A stretch of 64,000 nt of DNA. Source: Fasciolopsis buskii. Its lineage: Eukaryota; Platyhelminthes; Trematoda; Plagiorchiida; Fasciolidae. The stretch spans positions 195,528 through 259,527 of the forward strand of contig LUCM01006193.1 in NCBI GenBank assembly GCA_008360955.1, in the 5' to 3' direction. A model generated the notes under the pieces. That model searched no databases, was not told the origin of the DNA, and saw only the letters and a program-made list of their open reading frames with translations. Shown one piece after another: positions 28,101 through 40,100 of the stretch; positions within the stretch are counted from its first letter, which is position 1, and every line of letters begins with the position of its first letter. The position numbers were made by a program, and so were the translations under genes.

Positions 28101-31100
28101 ATGGGTGGAAATTATGAAATGGTGGACAATGCTACGTCATGATTCCACCAAGTATTTTGTTGAACGAATGATCGCCCTGGTTGGATTCAGGGTAGGAGGT
28201 GAGAATCCCCCATTCGCAACTTACTTTGCCCGTGACAAGAAACACAGGAAATAGCCACGGAGTGTCGATCGATTTAAACTGAGAAAATATTAGAAAACAT
28301 ACACAGTCGATTATTCACTACTTTGCAAAACACAAAGTAAAACACATGGATGAAGAAATGTGATCCCAATACGTCCTAATCACCTCGTTGGATTACAGGG
28401 ATCACTGTCTCTGTTTCTCCAGCCGGGACTGGGCGAACGACAGTAGATGGTCGAACTTCCGGTTGTTTCGGAGACGGTTTGATTGGAACGACGGGAATTT
28501 CATCAATATCCGTGACACTTGGAAGGTGCCCGTTTAACTGAGTTGTGACTTCCTCGGGGAGTTGCGTTTCTAGCACCGTAATTCGTTTTTGTGGTAATCT
28601 GCAAAACCAAAAGATAAACAACGCGCGTTGAAATATGCATAGAACGAGTGAATATTTTGGCTAGATTCAAGTATGCGGGTTCAAAATACTACGTGTACAC
28701 GTAAACCGGGTGAATAAGAGGAAATGGCATTGCCTACTAGGTGAAAAGAATGAAAGATATGAAAGGAAAGTAATACGAAAAAAGAATTATGCATATGAGG
28801 AAACATGTGGAATTTAAGAAATTCATTGACTGGGGAATCTAGCCATAAATATATTGTCTTCAATCAATGCGAAGAAAGACCTCGTGAACCTCAACGGGTA
28901 AATTCGGCCCGAATTGCTAGATTGGGTCCGCTGAACAATGTCCGTAAATTTTGTAGCCATGCTATAGACCGAGCACCGACGCGTGGTTCTTCACATGATT
29001 CCCGACTCGCAGAACAGTCTATTGGCGGCCATCAACCGGACGTGATTCAACTAAATTAAATTATGCAGAGTGCATTTTTCGTTGAAACGTTAAACTCCAA
29101 AATCCAGCACTCCAAGTCCAATCTGAGCTTTTCTGACAAAGATTCTCTCACCATATCAAAGAAATACTTTCAAATCAACGAAATCTCAACAACAACAATC
29201 TTGACAGGTCATTCGTTCACAAAGGCCTCGTTGTCGAGACATACGGAGGAACTACGATCAAGCGCCACACATTGGTACGGCTAGGTTCAATAGTTCGCTG
29301 TGGTTCAAAGGAACTAGCCAATGTCTCATAGAAGTTATCAAAATGATAGTATGGATTCAACTGTGGATTCAAAACGACAATATATATATATATGTATAAT
29401 GATGCAAAATCATTTAAATTTGGTAGAATTTCCCGGTGGTACAAGGGGACAGTGTCCAAAAGTCGACGCGAATCGCTCGGACATGATTTGATGGGGAACT
29501 GATCAACACTTCACAAGATCGAACTTGACTCAAACCGTCAGAATGAAGAGCAAAAACAAAAAAACAAAACAAAACGAAACAGAATCCGGATCATGTTTGT
29601 GTCACGACGCCACACGATGTCATTCAAAGTGAATTCGATTTGAACAACAGTTTGCACATTCCACCTCCTCCTCTCGGTCTCAGTCCGATATCTGTATTGT
29701 CTATGTGACGTTGAAAGCGGGTCGAAAAAAGTCTGGCTCATGGTGTCTAATTTGATAAAGCTTTGCTTAGTACAATACCGTTTAGAAAAAAATGAATGAT
29801 TGCAGTAAAACTAACAATACGATGTATGGGCCATACTAGAGGGGTACTGCGAGTATTCTTAATTGAAGTTAATGCATAGATTGATTACAAAACATGGACC
29901 GTTTCATCTATTCTTTGTCATTCTAAGATGCCCTTTCTGAGCTAAATCATTCCATTCAATATGATGAGCCTCCAAATTCGTCAGCATGGTCGGTGACGGG
30001 TGTCTCAGGCTCCGAGGTAGCTAATAGCCCAAAAGGCTTCTCGAAATGATACCGAATGACCGTGTTTCACGTAGTCTATTCTAAAGAAGTCATACCCACT
30101 CCATTCTTGCTTGTTTGCGAGGGGTGGAGGGTGGAGGTGGGTCGGTCCTAGTAAAGTCAAAAAGGGTTAATTGATCTTTGGTAATTAGCCTAGGGGGAAC
30201 GGATCAATCCTGAAACGCAAGCCCAACATGATCAGGATAGGGTTTTATGATTACCAGGACTATTGGTGCACGATTGCACGGGGATACATGATGTCTAACC
30301 CCATCCGAAGAATGTTGAATTGCGCAATCCGCGGCCCCTAGTGGGCTATGAGGCCTCGAGATTGTCCTATCCCTTGTGTAAATTGGACCGTTTCGTCTAA
30401 GGCTGGTGGTAAGGTTCCCTAAGCCAACCCCCTACATCGATTTGATCAACTAAGCAATACGAAGCCCACAGAGAAATCACGAATCTCATTATGCCTAACG
30501 AATGATACGGAGGATGGAAGAGCTATTACCATATGCAGCAAACTATATGCTGTGCTTCTTTTTCTTTTCTCCTTCTCGTTCACTTTTCGTTTTTCGCCAA
30601 GGTTCCGATGGCATATGAGCTGCGCATAAATTTGTACAAGGAGTTGAGAGCATCATAATTCGATTCCTGATCGACGGTTGGAGCTAGTGTAATGTTTTCG
30701 CTGTGAATTTCATCAGCATAAGTACGGATAAACACGTGTGTGGCATTTGAAACGCACGGACCAAAGATTGTAGGAGGCAGTTGGTGGTTACAAGTTACCA
30801 TTGTGGAATCCACTTTGACATTTTTCACGTGACCTAACGCATTTTGTTCGTAGGCCAACTTCAGGGATCAGTAAAATCATCTGCAAGGCTGTTCGAGAAT
30901 CATCGAAAAAAAAAACGCTAACTCGAGATAAAATTATGCGAAAAAATGAATTGGATTCTACTGGAAATTTGGCCCAAACAACTGAAGCACAAATCTTCGT
31001 GGACTTTGATCGAACAAACAAAATTACACAATCAGATATGCAATCCCGTGAAGTTTTGTTCTTTCAAGATTGAACAGATATGCTTAGAGAAAACGAAAAA

Positions 31101-34100
31101 AAATCTTCACGAATTACAACGCTGCACATGAGATCAACCACATCCATCGTTTGCTCAGGGCACTGAAATAGTCACAATTAAATGACAAACTAAACACATG
31201 AAAATGAACACCCAGTTGAATGGAACCGTAACCTTTATTAGTATTATTATTAATATTATTATTATACCTGGCACATTATTTTTTCATCATTTCGTTTGTT
31301 TCCTGGAGGGAGGAGGGAGAAGCGAGGAGGGGGGGGGTGAGGCTCGCTTTACGGGTACACAAACGCGTGTTCGTGCATTATCGTAACGTGGAGTTCGGTA
31401 AACTGCTTTCCACATCCCACGTGATCCCGCAACACGCAGAATTTCACTTTAGTCCTGCGGTTATTCAATCTGTGAACTAATAGTTTATACCACTGGAAAA
31501 AAAATACACACCTATGAATAGAATTGGGAGAATAATTGCATTACCCACGGTCCCGCCAAAACCACAATTCCGCGGAAAATTTAAAAATGATCCTACCACA
31601 GTCCATATTGACAGGTTTAATGGATGTTACATTCGCGTCGACAGTGCAATCGATCGGTCGATGAGTTTCGCATAGCAGAGCCATTAAAATCTACGAAACA
31701 AATTGATTTGCAAATTGACTTTTTTTACACGGTCCGAATGCCTACGTGATTGTGCCATGTGATTAATCAGATGAATGTTTGTGTCACTTTGAAACAATTT
31801 GAAAATGTTGGATCAAGGGGTTCGGATTATTGAGTTTTGCGTTTAAATCCCAATCGTTTCATCGCCAGTAGAGGCCACAATGTCAGCGCAAGTGCGCGGT
31901 TGTTGGGATTCTTCTCTGTTTATAAGGTTACCACTGCCTTCGACCTGGAAGCTATGCGTCTGTTTTCCGCTTCATCTCCGTCGCTTTGACTTTTAATCTT
32001 TTAAGATTGACATTCGATCTGAGAAGTTTGATCCGCTTTGAATATGTGAACAAAGTGTGATTCAATTCCGAAGATAGATCCGTATAAATGACTCAAATTT
32101 GTGATTATGGGTCTGTATGACTCGAATTCCGGTTCTCTTAGCTTAATTATCTGCCTCTCATCAAAAATTATCTGAATTAACCGCAAGACTAATTCAACCT
32201 CAACGAATCACAGTTGCTGACACACCATCCCGAACTTTGAGAAGACTTATATTAGAACCAAAAGAACGATTGAAAACGGACGAAAGAACAAACGTCGTTT
32301 ACAAAGTCAAGTGTATGGATTGTGACATGTGATTTATCGGTTAAACCGGGAGAAACATGACCAATTAACCGCACGAGCACAAACTAATTACCAGAAGACA
32401 CGATCCATTTTTTCTTATTTTCGTCCACGAAGACCAAGAACGACACAAATTTAATCTGGATAATGTTGAGATCCTGGATCAAACAGCTACGAGGCGCGCG
32501 AGGGAGCTCTCAGACACTTGGTATTCTTCAAATAATTCAATCTCAATAGACACATCGAATTGGATCACGTGCACATTCGGATGAGAGGCAGATAACTCAG
32601 CCAACCGAGAGAACCGGAATTCAAGGCATACACACCCATAATCACAAATCTGAGTCATTTATACGGATCTGTCTTCGAGACTGATTCCCATTTTGTTCAC
32701 ATACTCAAAATAAAAACAACGGCACATATCAAAACAGATCAAACTTCTTAGGTCGAATGTCAATCTTAAAAGGTCAAAGCGACGGAGATGAAGCGGAAAA
32801 CAAACGCATAGCTTCCAGATTAAAGTCGTCCAAGAATTTCAAGGTCAAAGGCAGTGGTAACCTTATAAATAGGGAAGAATCCCAACAAATGCGCACTTGC
32901 ACCGACGATGTGACCTTGACTGGTGATGAAACGTTTGGGATTTAAAGGCAAAGCTCGGTGATCAGAACCCCGTGAAAACCAACAACCTGAGCTACGACGA
33001 ACAGAAATTTTCGAAGTTGAATCAGTTCGTCAGGTGAAAAATCACTCCATTCCGGCATATACATGACAGCACTGTTCAATTTGATCAAATCGAAATTTCG
33101 TCCATCATGTCCGACAAGGAGATCGAACCGAAATTTGCTAGGCGGATGTGCAGAAAATCGTTAAGATAAACAATTTCTTGTGCTCTGCTTTTCAGCGTGT
33201 CGATCATCATCATTATCATTATTATCGTCACCACGACGAGAGCACGAGAACAAGAATTGTCCACCTGACCCTGACATGAACGTTATTTAACATGGGAAAA
33301 GTGAACAACCACCACTTACAACGTATGTACTATTTGTTGTGACCTCTGTGATCTCGCTGCAACAATTTTTTCCACACATGATCTAGGCAATCGTTCTCTG
33401 ACCGAAAACGGTCTTCACGAAGACCCCGTTGATGGTGATCAGTCAGAATGAGCAACGAGGAGTCAATGTGTGGTTACATCGGCCAGAATTAACGTCTACT
33501 GTATAATTTTTTGATCTGATTAACAAGTACACTGAACTGGAAAATTATGACGTGGAGTTTTTTAAGACAAAACTTTGTCCATTTCGACAACCAAGCGCCA
33601 GGTGGCGTTTGGCGCAACCACCTGACTAAATGGCATCAACGATGACTGGTTGACGGTTCCCAGACGTTAAAAGCACCAACAAGACGCCAGACTGTGATTC
33701 ATACAAAGTCAACTTATTTCTCATCTGACACGAATCTTAACAAAGACGCAAAAAAGATTAGTTTATGGAACTTTTTCGACTAAGTGCTTATTGCAGGCAC
33801 AGGAAATATCTTTATGGTCAGGAAAATTGAACATGAAATGACGAGAGTGCGAAAAACGTTACTTCATCTTTACGCTTCGTTTATTCATTGTGCAACAAAG
33901 CATCTTATTTCCAGGATAGGATCAAACAGTCAGATAAATGCTGACAAATTGTAGAGTTGGCCGGCGATGAGCGGATTAGAATCCGTGACCTTAAAACTTC
34001 ATCATCACGATTTTGACCGCTTGACAACCGACCGTCAACAGTAAGCCTGGACGACGGTAGGTTGATTGGCAAGTTTGCCATCAAAGAATGGATACAGAAA

Positions 34101-37100
34101 CGAACGGCTTACGTAGCTTACAAAGATTGAGGATCACATTACGAATTATTCGTGTTTTCATAAAATGGTGATTTTCCACTGAAGGCAACAAAATTTTATG
34201 TGGTTCTCAAATGATTTACTACATCAAGTGATCAGTAAGAAATCGCGAAAGAACAAGTCATCTGTTTCATTGTTCACAGGAATCATTACCAGTTCATAAC
34301 CATCGGTTTTGAACAGGGACGTGAAATTGGACTGAACGATTGAGTTTACAACCTGATTTTTAGTAGGGATGAAAGAGCCGTACAACACTTCAGTGGTTTT
34401 CAGTAATGAGTTTGGCGTTGATGCCCCGTAAGAAATCACCTGATAATTTCCTTCCCTTGCTGTAGTAGATGACCTGGAATATGTCATGTAGAATGACACA
34501 AGGCTTTAATTCCAAAATATGTTGTATAACTGACGATCTGAAACATTTTCACCCCTCTGATGACGTAACTGATGTAAAATCGGTCTCTATTGTTGAAACA
34601 CCTTCGGTCATTCGATGATATGACTGCACCACTATCCTACCCATGTAAACGACTGAGTATATATGCACACACACACACACACACACACACATTTGGAACA
34701 ATAAATTCGATAGGGGATACAGTTCTCTAATCAACTGCAAAGACATCTCGATAGTTCTAACGAAGCAACCATACGGTAGGTGATTTAGATAACAGAGTAA
34801 AGGCGATGACTAACTAACCGACTGATGTCATCACCTTTTTAAGGCGCATATTTTAAGCACATCGAAAACTTTTCCCATTGTTCGTTTGTCCATCCAAATG
34901 GGATACTATGAAACTGGCTGAGGTACAACATAGTCCAATAATATGAGTGACTGATTTGTGACCCGCTGCTCGTCGAATCTCATTGACCTCGATGCTGTAA
35001 ATCCATTTGAAGAGGATCGATGGAATTGATCAAGCGAGCCAATGCGATCGTTTTGAAGTAGCTGAGTAGCGCGCCAAACTTATCAAACAAGATTTTGTTT
35101 TCGAATACAAGATACCAGTTGCATTCCTCAACTGTGTCAGCACTGTTTTCATAACTATCACTGATGCGCATGGCCAGCCGAGACTTTGAGAACACAAACT
35201 ACTTCTGATAGGTAGCATTTATTTAGCACTGATCAAAACTAGCAAGCGATCGATTTTGTCTGAATAATTGTAACACTTATCCAAAACTGAGATTTGACTA
35301 ATGTTCGAAATTCGTGCTTCAGATAACTTCATCATTTCAACCGAGATTGATTTCGACAAGTGTTCTAAGATCAACACCGAATAAACGCAAAGCTAGAGTC
35401 ACACTGAATTTTTATGTTCAACTCCACATTCTTATATAGTCAACTACAGGCCGGTGGTGGCCAAACGGATAAGATCGTGGCATTTGGACGTGAAGGTCGC
35501 GGGTTCGAATCCTCCCATCGTCGATCAATTCCCCGCTTGGCAACCCTCTGCTGGCTGCGGCCCCCTTCCTGAAAATTGATGTACACTGTCGTTCCATTCA
35601 TGAAGGAAGTAAAAGATAAAAGTGTGAGTAATAAATGGCCATCGCCGAGAGAATGATAAATCATTGCCCACAACATAGATGTTATGATTGTATCAATGAA
35701 CTGGTTGGCTGAGAAATATGTAAAATTTGACGACAACTCACCCAAGTGATTGTAACATCGTACGTGGATGACACATGAACGCCAGTTTGCCAACATGTGA
35801 CTGAGTTAGATCCTTAACTCGGACGACCATGTGTAGTCGATTCTCGTGAAATGCATGAACGGTGAGTTGAAGTTGTTCCTCGGACTTCGCGACCGGAACC
35901 AGATTGCCCGCGGTCTCAATCCAATAGGGATGATCATCCAACACCTTTAAGTGAATAAGATTGAGGAGAAAAAAAGTAAATTCATATTGTGAGCAGAGCA
36001 AATACACTGCCGAAATGAGAATAGCATTTCTTCGATAGTTGTCGGTTAACAAAGTGAAGATTGTGCAATTTGGTTTGACAGATTCGACAAACATGAGATT
36101 TATGCGAATATAGAAAGTCTTTGCTTTTGGTAGAATTCGAACTCAAGCACAAATACCACCCACTTTTCGTATCTGTGTGTCTCAGCCGTTGTGTAAGAAG
36201 GCCTCACAAGGGGATGTTCAGATACTTAATTTGAATGCTACTGGCTACCCACTCAAGAGAAGATAAAAGTAGTGAATTTGAATGGGTAGAAATTTGTTTT
36301 CGAGACAAGACTAAATTAGGATTATGCCTGACCAGACGATGTTCGCCTTTCTACGTTGGATTCAAATATGGGAGTCTCGAACGCAATTCTCGTCATCAGC
36401 GACGAGTTTGCTCCTAGACGGTCACTGATTACCTTCAACTAATTTGCTGGTATTATTGTTTGCTTTCCAGAATATCGTCAAGATTATAAACATCAACTGC
36501 CCAAAGCAACAGAGGCAGGACTCATTATTCACAAAAACGAGCATGGCTGACCTCAACTTGTGGGCCGGTAGCGAGGAGTTGAAAACCTTCTTGGGCTTCC
36601 AAAGTCTTTTCGATCGGGTCATCGGTCAAGCATAGGCAACGAAGCTGCGCCTCTTCCGGGTGATGTCGACGTCCGTAGACAATGAATCGACCAACATAAG
36701 GAACAGACATGGACTCATGATAGACACGGCTGGCTAGCTCAACTACTTCGGCCACATTCGGACAATCGACAAGCCATAATCTATAAAAAAGAGAACAGAG
36801 AATTTGGACTATTTTTTACACCATGCAGATGGTAGGACTAATCTAGAAGAGATAGAGGGCAAAACAGCCGAAAAAAAACTCCGAGGTGAATTAGCAAAGC
36901 TTTAAAATGACAGACACCGACGGACCATATAAGATTAATTTTGTAGTTTTCCTTCACATGGTTCAATTTCGGACCCAAATTGATATTAAATGCATTTTGT
37001 CGTCCAAAATAGAAAACAAAATCATCATCCATATTGGAAGCAGGAGCTTTTAGGCAACAATTGTGAAAGTTACGACTTGAAATTCTCCATGATCTCAAAA

Positions 37101-40100
37101 GTTTGATAAAAATTGCTTTCTCAGCTAAAACTTCACAAAGCGCATGTGAGACACGACACGATGCATCACGCTGCGGCAGTGGCCAAGCACATTTACCGCG
37201 AGGCATTCACGAACTGCTTGTCACTTCGTGTGCCTTTGATGCTAGTTTGTCGACAAGAACGCTGGGACTTAATTCCAGTTCAAATCATCAGACATGGTGG
37301 GCTTTCTGATATTGCTGTAGAGTGAATAAGATTTTTTCGTGTCAGTCACCTTTTTTGTCGACACATCATGGTCCAATTCGCACCCTAAACTAGTCAGCAA
37401 AATAAATCGATCTCCGAAATCGAACGCATTACGATCTGAATTTGTGCATCCCTTTGCTGCCCGTTGAACGTATGCTAGATACTAGCCAACTATTCAATCG
37501 TTTCGCATTTATTCATCGTTTTGTTTAAATGTAATAAGAATTTCTTAATTAATCCACCGTTGAATTGAGAGCAACATTGCTATGGGCAACCAAGGGCAAT
37601 GATGGGTTTCCTTCTTTCAGACGATGACCTTTCTGAGATCTGCCGTGAATTATAAATGATCATTTATTGATAAGGCAGTTGTCTGTTCAAGTTGTCAAAT
37701 CCGGACCGCTAATTCGGACTGGTTATCACAAATCACAATATGACCGTCTCAGTGTTCAAATGGGCACTCCGTCACGTCATTGTGTCAGCTGGCAATTTAC
37801 GATCAGTGAGATAACGTGATCTCGATTTGGTCTAGTCGTCTGTACTCATACACTGTCTGACACCGACCGGATTGCATTCATGACTGCGACCCCTATTTGC
37901 GGATCTTCCTAGCCCGGATCCATTTTCACGCGATCACCAATAACCAATGCGGTAGCTGGATCAGACTCAGGCAAAATGTTGGCCAAACTACTATCGCCCA
38001 CAGTAACAATCCAACACTAATCCACTAGGTTAAAATATGTAGAAATGTGAGTCTCAGCAATACACTGCCAAAATGAACAGTAATGAAGAAAAACAAATAC
38101 TGCGGAGTTTTGATGTCTCGTACTAATCTTCTTAAGTGTATGCGTAAAACAAGCTGAAAACTATATCTAGAGTATTCGGCTATCAACCGTAGTGAACGGG
38201 CATAAACATTGAATTGTGCGCAGATAAGAACCGATTTTACCTCGATGCGTTCTCGGTTAGGCTAGCAGCTTCAGGATACCACTGAACAACGTCCAAAAGT
38301 AGTTGGATAAACAGAATACGAAATGAACAATAAAATCACCACGCAGCAGGGCAAGTTCTACTAACAATTGCCTTTTGTCATGGGTTACACGTCGTTAGGG
38401 AAAGAGTGAATATATAAAAAGGGACAGAAAGTGGATTTACAGGAGCGGAGAGAGGAAAGAATGCCGTAGAAGCGAACACTTAGAACACAATCGAATGGTA
38501 CTAACGCACAAATCCAATCACTTTGAGTCGGCAAAAAGGTATCAAAATCCCCCGATTTCAGGGTAAACTCCGGTAAAAAAGAAAAGAAATTCTCGCCCCA
38601 TTCAATTCAAGATTAGAATGGAATTAATTTATTGATAAAAATAAATCTTGTGAAGGTCATTGTGCAAGTTATATAATGGACAATATTATGAGTGAATATA
38701 AATTAGACTAGAGCGATATGTCCTGTTCGCAAATTACATGCACCCGTTTATTTTTTACAAATCCGGACAGACTATCACATTCCATGTGCGAATTACTTAG
38801 ACCTCGACAATGAGGAGTACACATATATTCAACTAGTCTTTTGTCCGGTTCGAATCGAAACGAAAGATAATATTTTTTTTTGCTAGCAAGTTTCGAGTAG
38901 GCCGGTAGTGCATCAGAACCATATGGAATGTGAGGGGAACAGAAAAAACAAAAACTAAGACGGACTGTTTTGTAGATTCTACCCCAATCATCATCAGATT
39001 ACGTGTTAGCATTTTCATAATCTTCCTCTTCTGGAACCCTCAGCTCTCCACCCCACGTCTCCTAAATGTTCACCGAATTCCTCATAAAGATGGGTATATT
39101 TTCTTTATCCGCGAGGTTGCGAAATCGAGCAGAATGATCCACGTCCCGGTCCAAGGATCGGTCCAGTCGATCGAATGAAAAGTACGAGAGAATTTGTGTC
39201 TATAAATAGTACTCAATTTGTGTCTGATATTGCCGTGGTTGCTTGGGATAGTTAGACAAACGGACACGATGATTAGCAAACAAACATTGACCGGCTTGTG
39301 ATTTGAACGAGAAATAGACATCTTATGGAAGAAAGAGAGATAGAGAGAAAGGGAGAAGAACTGAAATTGTTCCAAGTTCTAAAAATAATGAACAGAATGG
39401 CATAGAAAAAGAGGTAATGAAAATACGACAACCGGAACGGAGTTAGCCCGCTAGGAAGATAAAAGGCTACGGTTGAGTAAATCTGGACAGGATGAACAGT
39501 GAAAATGATCTAATTCAGTCCAGACATATTTCCCAACACTGGATAGCTTTTTTTCTTGTTTATAGTATCTACCGGAACAACGAACAGCGAAATGATGAAA
39601 TTCAGCGCAAGATGATCAAAACCGAGCAAAATAGTGTTGCGTCGAATATCAATATCGATTGGAATCATGCATCACTTAGTATTAGTTGGTCTAAGTTATC
39701 AAACTACATGACGGGGAATTTCGGACAACGCGATTTGGACAGACAAAATCACCTATTCCAAACACAATCAATCCGATGTGACCGGAAAAAAAAACAATTA
39801 AATCTGCAACAACAATGTTACCGCTGTATCATGTGTATCATTCGAAGAGTAATTTTTGTTTTCATTTGTGATCAGATTTAACCATGTGCCTGGTATGGAA
39901 AAGAGAATTGTTGTTCTGTGGCGACGACAATATTTTCGGCAAAAGACAACGCCAAAAAGGTTAATGCAATTTCGAGGATGGCTCAAAATTGCTTTGAAAT
40001 CCTCCCGTATTTCAGTAGACAAATTCTGAATCCATAATGTTGCGATTAAGCGTTCCCAATTTACGATTTTACTCACCACAGCGGCAAAATTCTATAAATT

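Larger units (their letters stand above)
28599..35741 (-). other. Ankyrin intron between exons 9 and 10 (7.1 kb)
   Basis: It holds a plus-strand SINE (35452-35620), a CA array (34666-34691), two unassigned minus-strand open frames (34224-34499 and 30580-30858) and a Penelope-type relic with inverted arms (31817-32971). The stretches 28.6-30.5 and 33.0-34.2 kb have no recognised content beyond short simple repeats. Confidence 0.7.

Noticed and set aside
35452..35530. Possible genuine tRNA gene
   Set aside because: The A and B boxes are present, but the acceptor and anticodon stems do not pair well by eye and the segment is fused to a body shared with another copy, so it is a SINE.
39492..39881. 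Plus-strand open frame of 129 codons opposite the unassigned minus-strand cluster
   Set aside because: Asn/Gln/Arg-rich, low-complexity translation in purine-rich DNA with no domain. The minus-strand reading next to it is more coding-like.
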